The position numbers and the translations under genes are program-made. From IMG/VR virus record IMGVR_UViG_3300045955_000038, positions 1-34,226 of that record: a DNA stretch of 34,226 nt. The stretch is one strand, 5' to 3'. Below the pieces are notes generated by a model. The model was not told the origin of the DNA, searched no databases, and saw nothing but the letters and a program-made list of their open reading frames with translations. This DNA is from a virus. This document shows, one piece after another, positions 13,881-23,203 of the stretch (position 1 is its first letter; every line of letters starts with the position of its first letter).

Positions 13881-15981
13881 CGAACCGGTCGGCGCACTCC
13901 GGGTCCTGGTCGAAGGCGACACCGCGCAGCTCGCCGCCGACCTGGACCGCGCTTACCAGATCGGCGAGAAATTCGGGATCGGGATTCGCCGGGTCTTCGA
14001 CGGCGCGCGCGGCGCGCTGAACGAATTCGCCTCGGCGCTCGGTCCCCTCCCCGGCCTGCTCAGCGGCGCGGGCTTCGCGGCCTGGCTCGTCCAGGGCGCG
14101 CGGGTCGCGGATCAGCTCGAGGAGCAGGCCGAACGGCTCGGCCTCACCGTCACCCGGCTCCAGGCGTACCAAGCCGCCGCGCTGGAAGCGGGCTTGTCGA
14201 CGCAGAAGTTCGAGGCCGGGATGAACAAGCTCAACGAGCGCCTGGGCGCGGCGGCGGCGGGCGAGGACGCGGCGCTCAAGACGTTCTTCCAGCTCGGCGT
14301 CGCGATCTACGACGTCAACGGCAAGCTCCGATCCGGCGATGCCGTCATGCGCGACACGGTCAATTCGCTGGCCGCGATGGAGGAGCAGGGCAAAAAGACC
14401 GATCTCTCGATGCAGGCGTTCGGACGCGGCGGGACCGCGTTCGTCGCGGGGCTCAAGGACGCGACCGCCGACATTGACGCCTTCACCGAGAAGGCGCGCG
14501 CGATGGGTCTGGTCCTGGACGAAGGGATCGTCCGGAGCGCGGCCAAGATTCAGGACCAGTTCGATATCGCGCGGCGCTCCATCGAGCTGACCGGCACGGC
14601 GCTCCTGGTGAAGCTCGCGCCCGCCGTCCAGACGATCATCAATCTCGTCAACGAGGCCATCGAAGGGTGGCGACAGATCCTCATGCTGTTCGGGACGGTC
14701 GGCCCCGACGCCGAGGAGCTGGCGCGGCGGATCGCGCAGGCCGAGACGGAGATCGCGAACAAGTTTGCCGCGATGGGGCAAATGGCGGCCGACGATCCGT
14801 ATGTCCGCCAGATGATCAAGCTCCGCGACGAATCCCGCGAAGCCCTCCGCGCGGTCAACGCCCTGGACGCGGCCATGCGCGCGACCCAACGCCAGCCGAC
14901 CGGACCGGCCGAAGCGCCCGCGGGCGCGCCGACACCGCCCGGAGCCGCGAAGGCTCAGAAGGCGCTCGAAGCGGCGCAAAAGAAGGCGGCGGCGGACGCG
15001 TTCAAGCTCGGGATGGACGACCTGAAGCAACAGGAAGAACTGAGCAAGCTCGTCGCCGACTACTGGAAAAAAACCTACGAGAGCGAAACCAAGGATCTCG
15101 ACGCGAAGACCAAGCGCGAGTACGACGCCGCGCGCGAGACGCTGAGCCTGCAGGAAGAAACCAATCGGCTGAGCGCGGACTACCACCGCAAAAACTACGA
15201 GAGTCAGATCAAGGACATCGAGGCCAAGCTGAAGCGCGAATACGACGCCGCGGCGCAGGAACTCCAGCTCCAACAAGAAGTCAACGAGGCGGTCAACAAG
15301 TATCGCCTCGCCCAGAGCGAAAACCTCGACAAGGAACTGGCGAAGCGCGTCGCCCCGGTCCGCGACCTGTTCGATTCGCTGGACCGCGCGCTCACCGGGA
15401 GCGTCATGGGCGTGCTCCAAGGGACGCAGACCATCGGGCAGGCGTTCGAGCGGATGGGCGTCTCGATTGCCACGTCGATCGGGGAGAAGGCGATCAAGCA
15501 GGGGCTCGACGCGCTGGAGAAGGCCATCACCGACTTCCTCAAAAGCGACGCCTTCACCACCTTCGTGGAGTGGCTGGCGAAGCTCGGCGTGACCATCGGC
15601 GGCGCGTTCACGGGCGGCGGCGGCGCGGGCGCGATCGCCGGGGCCGCGCCCGCCGCGACCCAGACCATCAATATCGACTTCGACCAGGGGATGGCGACGG
15701 GCGGTATCGTGCAGTCGCCCTCGATCCGTCTCCTCGGCGAGGCCGGTCCCGAGGCGGTCATTCCCCTGGATCGACTCGATGAGTTCGGCTCCAGCGGCGT
15801 CCAGGTCAACGTGATCAATCAAGCGCCCGCCGTCGAGGTGACGCACCAGCGGCGCACGACGCCGACCGGGACCGAGGTCCACGACCTGGTCATCCGCGAG
15901 CTGCGGCGGATGGTCGGGACGGGCGAAATGGAAGGCGTGATGGCGCCGTACGCCCTGCGACGGGTGCCGACGAACCGCTGA
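13870..15981 (+). CDS. tail tape measure protein
   Basis: A 703-residue protein that sets tail length and is ejected with the DNA. The N-terminal region LRVLVEGDTAQLAADLDRAY begins like many tape measures. A hydrophobic Gly/Ala segment lies near residues 55-75, and the middle is mostly helical. Between about residues 389 and 470 two similar ~41-residue units occur back to back (ADYWKKTYESETKDLDAKTK, then ADYHRKNYESQIKDIEAKLK). Near the end, residues 575-600 are Gly/Ala-rich, followed by GGIVQSPSIRLLGEAGPEAVIPL, a motif at the C-terminus of many tape measures. By the usual ~0.15 nm per residue the tail would be near 105 nm. It starts at ATG 13870. Confidence 0.92.
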   Translation: MATSEPVGALRVLVEGDTAQLAADLDRAYQIGEKFGIGIRRVFDGARGALNEFASALGPLPGLLSGAGFAAWLVQGARVADQLEEQAERLGLTVTRLQAYQAAALEAGLSTQKFEAGMNKLNERLGAAAAGEDAALKTFFQLGVAIYDVNGKLRSGDAVMRDTVNSLAAMEEQGKKTDLSMQAFGRGGTAFVAGLKDATADIDAFTEKARAMGLVLDEGIVRSAAKIQDQFDIARRSIELTGTALLVKLAPAVQTIINLVNEAIEGWRQILMLFGTVGPDAEELARRIAQAETEIANKFAAMGQMAADDPYVRQMIKLRDESREALRAVNALDAAMRATQRQPTGPAEAPAGAPTPPGAAKAQKALEAAQKKAAADAFKLGMDDLKQQEELSKLVADYWKKTYESETKDLDAKTKREYDAARETLSLQEETNRLSADYHRKNYESQIKDIEAKLKREYDAAAQELQLQQEVNEAVNKYRLAQSENLDKELAKRVAPVRDLFDSLDRALTGSVMGVLQGTQTIGQAFERMGVSIATSIGEKAIKQGLDALEKAITDFLKSDAFTTFVEWLAKLGVTIGGAFTGGGGAGAIAGAAPAATQTINIDFDQGMATGGIVQSPSIRLLGEAGPEAVIPLDRLDEFGSSGVQVNVINQAPAVEVTHQRRTTPTGTEVHDLVIRELRRMVGTGEMEGVMAPYALRRVPTNR

Positions 15982-16355
15982 TGGCCGCCGTCTGGCCCGC
16001 GAGTCTGCCGACGCGGATGCAGGCCGATTCCGGCGTGACGGAACAGCCGCCCGATATCGTCATCGAGTCGACGATGGACGCCGGTCCGCCGAAAGCGCGG
16101 CGCCGATTCACGGCCGGGTATCGGATCGTCGGGGGCTCGCTGGCGCTCACGCACGACCAGCGCGCGACCCTCGACGCGTTCTTCCTGGACACGCTGGAGG
16201 GCGGCGCGCTGCCGTTCGATTGGATTCATCCCATCACGTCGGCGCCCGCGACGTTTCGCTTCATGCCCCAACCGGACGGGTTGCGCTACCGGCAGAATCA
16301 CCCCGACGTCGTTAACCTGATCACCGCGGACCTCCAGCTCCGGATCATGCCGTGA
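15981..16355 (+). CDS. minor tail protein (gpM-like position)
   Basis: A 124-residue protein directly after the tape measure, where lambda has gpM. It contains PASLPTRMQADSGVTEQPPD at the N-terminus, then RRRFTAGYRIVGGSLALT and a C-terminal ALPFDWIHPITSAPATFRFM, a pattern common in small distal-tail proteins. It likely forms part of the tail tip. Overlapping start and stop join it to its neighbours. The family name is not certain. Confidence 0.7.
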   Translation: MAAVWPASLPTRMQADSGVTEQPPDIVIESTMDAGPPKARRRFTAGYRIVGGSLALTHDQRATLDAFFLDTLEGGALPFDWIHPITSAPATFRFMPQPDGLRYRQNHPDVVNLITADLQLRIMP

Positions 16356-16828
16356 GTCCCCGGGTCCTGTCGTCGGCCGGAGTCCGCGCGCTCACCGCCC
16401 AGGAGACGGGCGAAGCGTTCCTGCGGCTCGTGACGATCACGCATCCCGACTTCGACCCGCTCTACGTCGTCAACAACACCGTGAACATCTGGAGCCGGGG
16501 CCATGAGTTCCTGGCCGCGGGATTTGACATTGCGCTGCCCGATGAGCGCGAGGACGCGATCCCGACGGTCGAGCTGCGGATCGAAAACATCGACCGCCGC
16601 ATCATGGAACACGTCCGCGGCCTGACGACGACGCCGAGCGTGATCCTGGAAGTCGTGCTGGCGAGTTCGCCGGATACGCTGGAAGCGGGGCCGTTCACGT
16701 TCGCGCTGCGCGGGGTCGACTACGACGCGCTGCTGATCGTCGGAACGCTCGCGCCGGAAGACGTCCTCAACGAGCCCGCGCAGCAATATAGTTTCACGCC
16801 GGATCGCTTCCCGGGGTTGTTTCCGTGA
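16352..16828 (+). CDS. DUF1833-like minor tail protein
   Basis: A 158-residue protein from GTG 16352. The start, AQETGEAFLRLVTITHPDFDPLY, and the segment VVNNTVNIWSRGHEFLAAGFDIALP match DUF1833-type phage tail proteins, as does VELRIENIDRRIMEHVRGL. It lies where lambda has gpL and probably builds the tail-tip hub below the tape measure. No cysteine cluster like that of gpL is present. Confidence 0.72.
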   Translation: MSPRVLSSAGVRALTAQETGEAFLRLVTITHPDFDPLYVVNNTVNIWSRGHEFLAAGFDIALPDEREDAIPTVELRIENIDRRIMEHVRGLTTTPSVILEVVLASSPDTLEAGPFTFALRGVDYDALLIVGTLAPEDVLNEPAQQYSFTPDRFPGLFP

Positions 16829-17241
16829 TTGCCTCGTGGTCGCGGCGCTACGTCGGAATCCCGTTCAAGGATGGCGGGCGCACGCTTGACGGACTCGACT
16901 GCTACGGGCTGCTGGTCGCCGTCTATCGCGACGAGTTTCATATCGAGGTGCCGTCCTACGCAGGCGCGTATGTCTCGGCGCACGAGCGCGAAGAAGTCGC
17001 GGCGCTCCTCGCCCACCGCATCCCGGCCGACGCCTGGCTGCCCGTCGCCGGGACGCCGCGGGTCGGCGATGCCGTCGTCTTCCGCGTGCTCAACGCGCCG
17101 TGGCACATCGGCGTGATGGTGAGCCCGACCGACTTCCTGCACATCGAAGCGGCGCAAGACTGCGCGACGATCGAGCGCCTTGATCAATGGCGCTGGGCGC
17201 GTCGCCGCCATGCGATCTATCGCCACCCGAGGCTCGCGTGA
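16825..17241 (+). CDS. NlpC/P60 family tail-tip peptidase (gpK-like)
   Basis: A 138-residue protein with an NlpC/P60 fold, which cuts peptide bonds in peptidoglycan stem peptides. The catalytic Cys is in GLDCYGL (Cys26) and the His in PWHIGVM (His94). GIPFKDGGRTLDGLDCYGL closely resembles phage gpK-type domains. It has no signal peptide and sits between tip genes, so it most likely acts from the tail tip during DNA entry rather than in lysis. It starts at GTG 16825. Confidence 0.87.
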   Translation: MIASWSRRYVGIPFKDGGRTLDGLDCYGLLVAVYRDEFHIEVPSYAGAYVSAHEREEVAALLAHRIPADAWLPVAGTPRVGDAVVFRVLNAPWHIGVMVSPTDFLHIEAAQDCATIERLDQWRWARRRHAIYRHPRLA

Positions 17242-20200
17242 TCGAGCTGATGGACGCGCCCATCCAGATTCTCGACCGCCCCTTCGGGACGGAGCGGCGC
17301 GAGCTCGCGGTCCAGACCGGCCGAACGATCGCGCAGCTCATCGAGGACGCGGGGATCCCGCCCGGGACGCCGACCCGGGTCTACGTCAACGGCGATCTGA
17401 TCTATCCCGAGTGGTATCACGTCGTCCGGCCCAAGCGCGGCGTCCACGTCCTAATCCGGGTCGTCCCGCGCGGGGGCGCGAGCCGGACCCAGAAGAACAT
17501 CGGGACGCTCCTGACGGGCTTGCTCCTGGTGACCATCGGCGCGGTCCTGGCGCCCTACGGAGGCGCGACTCTCATCCTCGGCGGCACGTCCCTGATGCTC
17601 ACCGCGATGCTCAACTGGATGGCCGGGAACAAGAAGACCCCGGGCGGGATGAAATCGCTGGCGGGCGTGCTGTCGAATCAGGAGCCCGAAAGCCCGACGC
17701 TCTCGATCAGCGGGCAGACGAACGCGGCGCGGCCGTATGCCGTCGTCCCGCGCGTCTATGGGTGCCACAAAATCTACCCGCCCTACGCGGCGATGCCCTT
17801 CACCGAAACCGTCGGCGCGGATCAATACCTGCGGTTGTTGTTCTGCGTCGGCATGGGGCCAACCGAAGTCTCCCAGCTCAAGATCGGCGACACGGCGCTG
17901 GAGAACTTCCAAGCGGTCGAGACGGAGATCCGAACCGGCGCGGCGGGTGAGCCGCCGTTGACGCTCTACACGACCGACGTGAACGAGGAACCGCTGGCGA
18001 TCCTGCTCCTGGCGGGCGTCGGGCAGATCCGAACGAGCGCGGCGGCGGCGGTCGAGCTGTCGGTGGACGTCGCGTTCCCCGAGGGGTTGGTGCAATTCGG
18101 GGGCGAGAGCGGCGCGCAAAAGCTCGCGACGACCGTGAGTATCGACGTCGAGTATCGCCTGGTCGGCGCAACGCTCTGGACGACGGCGCCCGGGTCGCCG
18201 ATTGTCACGACCGACGCGCGCCAATCGTTCACGCGCAACGGGCTCCGCTGGGTCGTCGCGAGTGGTCAATACGACGTCCGCCTGACACGCACGACGGCGG
18301 ATTCCGGCGACCCCGTCCTGAAAAACACCTCGGTCTGGTCGGCGCTCCGGAGCTACGGCGCGATCCCGCCCGTCAATCTCGACGGCCTGGCGCTCGTCGC
18401 GATGAGGATCCGCGCGACCGACCAGTTGAATGGCGTCGTCGATTCGTTCAACTGTCTGGCCTGTAGCCTCCATCTCGACTTCACGTCCTATCCCGCCGTC
18501 GTCGAGGAAGACGGTCCGCTCGGCTACTGGCGGCTCGGCGAAGTCGCGGGTGCGACGACGGCCTTCGATTCGTCTGGCCACGATCACGCCGGGGTCTACC
18601 GCGGCGATCCCTTGCTCGGCGCGCCGGGGCTCCTCGCGGGTGACCGCGACACCGCGATGGTCGCGGACGGCATTGACGATGGCGTCGACACCTTCGACGG
18701 CATGGCGACGTATGACATGGGCGGCGGGAGCTTTACCGTCGAATGCTTGATCAAGCCCGCGACGCTCAGCGGCACGCGCGGCATTGTCCGCAAGAGCAAC
18801 GGCAGCGAGTTCGCGGGGGGCGCCGCGGGCTGGGCGCTGGAGCAGAACGGCAGTCTCCTGATGTTCTCGCGCGGCGCGGCGACGGTCAGCGCGTCGATCC
18901 TGGCGGGCCAGAGGTATCACGTCATCGCAACCTATTCGATCGTGACGGGGCTCCTCCAGCTCTGGCTCAACGGCAACCCGGTCGCCTCCAATGCGGCGGC
19001 GGGCACCGCGGCCTACGCGGACACCTTCAACCTGGAGTTCGCGGCGGATCGCGCGGCCGTCCGACGCCGCCTGCCTCCGCGCGCCGAACCGCGGGATGTG
19101 TCGACGTCGGTCGACTACTTCACCCCGCACTATTTCATCGCGGCGGGCTACTTCACCCCGCACTACTTCACCTTCGAGATCACGATTCCAACCGTCGGCG
19201 TCGGGACCTCCGTCGCGCCGTTCTTCTTTGCGGTTCCGCCCGTGGTCGATCCTGGCGGTGGCGCGGGCGGCGGCATCCCCCCGTTCCTGTTCGCGGTCGC
19301 CAGTGATGGCAGCGTCGGCGGGCGCTTCGCGGGCACGCTCGATGACGTCGCGCTCTATCCCGTCGCGTTGAGTGACGAGCGGATCGGCGTCCACTACAGC
19401 GCCGTCCAGGCCGCGGGCGGCTGGGTGATGCGGAAGACGTCCAACCCGGCGAGTCACTATCGCGAAGTCCTGCAAGGACCGAGCAACGCGCGCCCGATCC
19501 CGGATGAGCGCCTGGACCTGGCCGAGTTCGAGGCGTGGCATCGAGAGTGTAGCGCCGGACAGCGGTCCCACAATCGCGTGATCGATTTCCCGATCACGGT
19601 CTATCAGCTCCTGCGGGAGATCGCCGCGTGCGGGCGCGGGACGCCGACGATGAACGATCTGAAGTTCGCCGTCGTGCGCGACCTCACCCAGACGACGCCG
19701 CGCCAGATCTTCACGCCGCGCAACGCGCGGAACTTTCACGGGCGTCGCGTGATCCCCGACGCGCTGCACGCGCTCAAGGTCACGTTCATCGATCCCGATT
19801 CCAACTGGCAGCAAGTCGAGCGGATCGCCTACCGCGACGGCTACGGTCCCGTGGCCGAACCGGGCCTCCTCGCGGCGACCCGCTTTGAGACGGTGGACCT
19901 GCCCGGGTGCACCGATCCGGACATGGCCTGGCGCTATGGGCGCTACCAGCTCGCGTCCGCGCAGTTGCGGCCCGAAGCCTATGAGTTTGAAACGGACGTG
20001 GAAAATCTCGCGTGCCGCCGCGGGGATCTCATTCAGATCGCGTACGACGTGACCGAATGGGGCCTCGCCTGGGGCCGGGTCAAGAGCGTCGAGACGAACG
20101 CGAGCGGGCTCGCCGTCAGCGTGACGCTCGATGAAGCGGTGCCCCTGAGCACCGGGCAGGTCTACGCAATGCGGTTTCGCTTCGCCGACCTGGGCTCGGT

Positions 20201-21785
20201 CGTCGTCCCGGTCACGACGCCCCCGGGGCCGGGGCTCACGAACACCGTGACCTTCCCCACGCCGATGGTGCCGCCGCTCCCGGAGCCCGGCGACCTGGCG
20301 CTCCTGGGCATCGTGGGCCGCGAATCGGTCCCGGGCATCGTCGTGATGATCCGCCCCGGACCGGACCTGTCGGCGGTGCTCACCGTGGTCGATGACGCGC
20401 CCGCCGTCCGGGTCGCCGATCAGTTACCGATTCCGGCGTGGGATCCCCAGATCACGCTGCCGATTGCGACGGAGCAAAACCCGCCGACGCCCATCATCGA
20501 GACGGTCACGTCGGACGAGTCGGTGTTGGTCCGCGCGCTCGACGGCTCGCTGCAAAGCGCCATCGTCGTGACGCTCCGCTACCAGGCCACGAGCAACGTG
20601 CGCGCCGACTACCTGGAGGCGCGGATCAAGCGGTCCGATTCCACGGCGCCCTACGACATCCTGCCGCACCTGGTCGCGGGGGCGACGCGCGTGCAGTTCG
20701 CGGGCATGGTCGAGGATGGCGTCGCCTACGACTTTCGGCTCCGGACCGTCAACCGCAACGGTCCCGCCTCGCCCTGGGCGGAAGTCCTCAACTACGTCGT
20801 CATCGGCAAGACCTCGGCCCCGCCCACGCCGAGCAATCTGCGGATCAATGGCCCGGTCAACAATCGCCTGGAGTGGGACTACCCCGCGCCGCCGCCCGAC
20901 CTGGACGGGTTCCTGGTGCGCGGCCTCCCTGGCAGCACGGCAAACTGGCCGAGCGCGATCACGCTCCACGTCGGCGTCGTCTCCGCGAGCCCGTTCGTGC
21001 TGCCGGCGATGTTCGGGCAGTGGACCTTGCTCGTCGCGGCCGTCGATACCAGCGGCAACGAGAGCACAGCGGCGAGCCTGACGTACACGTTCGAGGACGC
21101 CCGCATCCACAACCAAGTGGCGAGCTTCGACTACAAGGCCGCGAGCTGGCCCGGGACGATCACGAACGGCACGATCCTCGGCGGCAACCTCGCCGCGGCG
21201 GGCGTGCCGACCGTGTTCTGGGGCGCGGACACCGCGAGCTTCTGGACGACGCCGGACACGGCGCTGTTCTGGGACGGTACCTACGAGCAGATGACCTACG
21301 AGTTCTCGTACACCGTCGCCGGGACGAGCGTCGGCGCGCGCCTGCTCTTCCAGACGACGATGACCGCCGAGTCCTGGACGATGGAGTACGAAGTCACCCC
21401 GGGCAACTGGATCCCCTGGCCCGGGACGCTCGAAAATCTCGCGGCGGGCACCTACCAGTTCCGGATCATCACCTACGCGTCCGCCCAGCAAGCGATCCTG
21501 TCGCGCCTCACGGCGGTCGTCGACGCCGATGACCTGATCACGCTCTACGGCAACGTCGCGATCGCGGCGACGACCGGCACGCGCCTGACGCTCTCGGCGA
21601 CCTATCGCGCGATCACCCAGGTGACCGCGACGGTCCTGGCCTCGGGCGGTGAAACGGCCACGAGCTGCGTCGTCGCGGATCAGCAAAACACGGCGGGCGC
21701 GAACAACGGACCCCTCATCCGCTGCTACGACCAGGCGGGCGCGGTCGTGGCGGGCCACGTCAACGCCACGGTGCGAGGCTACTGA
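17238..21785 (+). CDS. tail tip / host specificity protein J with lectin-like and Fn3 domains
   Basis: The largest protein, 1515 residues from GTG 17238, is a J-type tip protein that recognises the host. Residues 1-75 look like the small gpI-type domain with VYVNGDLIYPEWYHVV, followed by a hydrophobic segment (88-127) common in these fusions. Residues 155-260 hold the J core start (PRVYGCHKIYPPYAAMPF). A LamG/concanavalin-like domain lies at about 418-724 (YWRLGE...AFDSSG...LDDVALYP), interrupted at about 604-693 by an Arg-rich, then aromatic and Gly-rich stretch. The J core resumes at about 740-1050, then two Fn3-like domains (about 1085-1290) and a beta-rich end. Its stop overlaps the next fibre gene. 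Confidence 0.88.
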   Translation: MIELMDAPIQILDRPFGTERRELAVQTGRTIAQLIEDAGIPPGTPTRVYVNGDLIYPEWYHVVRPKRGVHVLIRVVPRGGASRTQKNIGTLLTGLLLVTIGAVLAPYGGATLILGGTSLMLTAMLNWMAGNKKTPGGMKSLAGVLSNQEPESPTLSISGQTNAARPYAVVPRVYGCHKIYPPYAAMPFTETVGADQYLRLLFCVGMGPTEVSQLKIGDTALENFQAVETEIRTGAAGEPPLTLYTTDVNEEPLAILLLAGVGQIRTSAAAAVELSVDVAFPEGLVQFGGESGAQKLATTVSIDVEYRLVGATLWTTAPGSPIVTTDARQSFTRNGLRWVVASGQYDVRLTRTTADSGDPVLKNTSVWSALRSYGAIPPVNLDGLALVAMRIRATDQLNGVVDSFNCLACSLHLDFTSYPAVVEEDGPLGYWRLGEVAGATTAFDSSGHDHAGVYRGDPLLGAPGLLAGDRDTAMVADGIDDGVDTFDGMATYDMGGGSFTVECLIKPATLSGTRGIVRKSNGSEFAGGAAGWALEQNGSLLMFSRGAATVSASILAGQRYHVIATYSIVTGLLQLWLNGNPVASNAAAGTAAYADTFNLEFAADRAAVRRRLPPRAEPRDVSTSVDYFTPHYFIAAGYFTPHYFTFEITIPTVGVGTSVAPFFFAVPPVVDPGGGAGGGIPPFLFAVASDGSVGGRFAGTLDDVALYPVALSDERIGVHYSAVQAAGGWVMRKTSNPASHYREVLQGPSNARPIPDERLDLAEFEAWHRECSAGQRSHNRVIDFPITVYQLLREIAACGRGTPTMNDLKFAVVRDLTQTTPRQIFTPRNARNFHGRRVIPDALHALKVTFIDPDSNWQQVERIAYRDGYGPVAEPGLLAATRFETVDLPGCTDPDMAWRYGRYQLASAQLRPEAYEFETDVENLACRRGDLIQIAYDVTEWGLAWGRVKSVETNASGLAVSVTLDEAVPLSTGQVYAMRFRFADLGSVVVPVTTPPGPGLTNTVTFPTPMVPPLPEPGDLALLGIVGRESVPGIVVMIRPGPDLSAVLTVVDDAPAVRVADQLPIPAWDPQITLPIATEQNPPTPIIETVTSDESVLVRALDGSLQSAIVVTLRYQATSNVRADYLEARIKRSDSTAPYDILPHLVAGATRVQFAGMVEDGVAYDFRLRTVNRNGPASPWAEVLNYVVIGKTSAPPTPSNLRINGPVNNRLEWDYPAPPPDLDGFLVRGLPGSTANWPSAITLHVGVVSASPFVLPAMFGQWTLLVAAVDTSGNESTAASLTYTFEDARIHNQVASFDYKAASWPGTITNGTILGGNLAAAGVPTVFWGADTASFWTTPDTALFWDGTYEQMTYEFSYTVAGTSVGARLLFQTTMTAESWTMEYEVTPGNWIPWPGTLENLAAGTYQFRIITYASAQQAILSRLTAVVDADDLITLYGNVAIAATTGTRLTLSATYRAITQVTATVLASGGETATSCVVADQQNTAGANNGPLIRCYDQAGAVVAGHVNATVRGY

Positions 21786-23191
21786 TGACCGACTTCACGG
21801 CGGCGAACTATCTCCAGGATGCGGCGCGGACCGTGGCCCAGCAAAAAACGGCCTTCGAGCAAAACCTGGCCGCGACCAAGGAGCTGCTGGGCGGGCTGCC
21901 GATCCAATCGCTCACCATCAGCAGCTCGAGCGTGACCCCGGCCGCGGGCTCCGCGGCGTTCCTCAGTCTCGCGACCCCAGGCGGCGCGTCGACGGCCAAC
22001 CTCAACACGGTCGTGCCGACGAACATCAAGAACGGGGCGTGGATCGCGCTGCGCGCGGCGAACGCCGGACAGACGGTCGTCGTGAAACACGGGGCGGGCG
22101 GCGCGGGCCAGTTCTCGCTGGTCGGCAATGCGGATCTGTCGCTCATCGATCCCAGCATGGTGCTCCTGCTTGCGCTGTCCGGGACGACCTGGGTCGAGGT
22201 CGGGCGCTTCTACGGTAATCAGATCACCGCCGCGCAGACGTTCTATCAGACGGGCGGCTTAGGCCAGAACCGCTTCACCGGACGGCAGGAGTGGAACAAG
22301 GGCGCAACGCTCACCGCCGCCGCGACGTTGCCCATCGGCACGGACGGCAATTACTTCAACGTCATCGGGACGACGACAATCGCGGGCTTCTCGGCCGCGC
22401 CGGTCGGGACGCGCATCACGCTGTACTTCCCGAGTGGCGGGGGGCTCATCGTCCACGGCGCCGGACTCAACCTGGCCTTCGGCAACTACCGGCCGCGCGC
22501 CGGGGATCTCCTGGAGTTCATCTCGGAGGGCTCCGGGACCTGGCGGGAGATCGCGCCGGTCGGGGCGCCGCGCGTGCTGGACATCAATGCGGGCGACGTC
22601 ACGGTCGCCAACTCGCGGGACATCCCGACGCAGATCTGGGCCAAGACCATCGAGGGCAATGTCCTCGGCACGTCGCGGCGACTGCGGCTGACGCTCAACG
22701 GGGTCTGGTCGTTCGGCGCCGTGCAGCAGTTCGGCGCGACCACGCTCTACGGCACGACGTTCCGGATCACCTACGGCGCGACGATCATGGCAACGGCCTA
22801 CATCCCGGGCGGTGTCTGGGACAACAGCGCGCTTTTCCCCTACACCTACACGCCCTGGCTCACGACGCAGTATGTCCCGTTGCGGCTGGTCGTCGAGCTT
22901 CACTCGAATGGGGCCACGAACGCGCAGGCCTGCCATGTCTCGGGCGGCGCGCCAGGCTCGACCATGAACCCGGCGGCAGGGACTGGGAGCGCCACGGGCG
23001 TCCTCGTCACCTTCGGCGTCCAACTCGGCTCGATCTACGGCGATATCAATGGCGCGTTCGCGCCGGGGTTTGGGGGCGCGGCGGAGGACTCGACGATCGC
23101 GAAGACCCTGTCCGTCACCGCCGAGCACAACTATGGGCATCCCTCGAACGCTTACATCATGGAACACGCGTTGCTCGAAGTTCTGCCGTAA
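21785..23191 (+). CDS. putative tail fibre protein
   Basis: A 468-residue protein directly after the J gene, starting at ATG 21785 in a TGATG overlap. A short helical N-terminus (to residue ~35) precedes beta-rich, Gly/Ala/Thr-rich sequence. Residues ~150-260 contain GRQEWNKGATLTAAATLPIG and GDLLEFISEGSGTWREI, patterns often seen in fibre and tail-spike proteins. The C-terminal half is aromatic and beta-rich with an ending, AYIMEHALLEVLP, that may be a receptor-binding tip. No enzymatic motif was recognised. Role inferred from composition and position. Confidence 0.7.
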   Translation: MTDFTAANYLQDAARTVAQQKTAFEQNLAATKELLGGLPIQSLTISSSSVTPAAGSAAFLSLATPGGASTANLNTVVPTNIKNGAWIALRAANAGQTVVVKHGAGGAGQFSLVGNADLSLIDPSMVLLLALSGTTWVEVGRFYGNQITAAQTFYQTGGLGQNRFTGRQEWNKGATLTAAATLPIGTDGNYFNVIGTTTIAGFSAAPVGTRITLYFPSGGGLIVHGAGLNLAFGNYRPRAGDLLEFISEGSGTWREIAPVGAPRVLDINAGDVTVANSRDIPTQIWAKTIEGNVLGTSRRLRLTLNGVWSFGAVQQFGATTLYGTTFRITYGATIMATAYIPGGVWDNSALFPYTYTPWLTTQYVPLRLVVELHSNGATNAQACHVSGGAPGSTMNPAAGTGSATGVLVTFGVQLGSIYGDINGAFAPGFGGAAEDSTIAKTLSVTAEHNYGHPSNAYIMEHALLEVLP

Positions 23192-23203
23192 GGGGAGGAC
23201 AGC

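Noticed and set aside
13858-15882. Long open frame on the - strand opposite the tape measure
   Set aside because: It is a G+C-driven shadow: Arg- and Leu-rich translation with no recognisable domain, lying exactly opposite a well-supported gene.
16825-17241. NlpC/P60 protein as the lysis endolysin
   Set aside because: It sits in the gpK position between tail-tip genes and has no signal sequence or holin neighbour, so a tail-tip role is more likely.
18480-19410. Diversity-generating retroelement acting on the tip protein
   Set aside because: No reverse transcriptase gene and no template repeat with adenine-specific differences were found in the window; the YFTPHYF repeat looks like a simple duplication.
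17451-19814. 787-codon open frame on the - strand opposite the tip protein gene
   Set aside because: The composition is dominated by Arg, Asp and Val as expected from the reverse of a G+C-rich gene; no ribosome site or domain; the + strand gene is clear.
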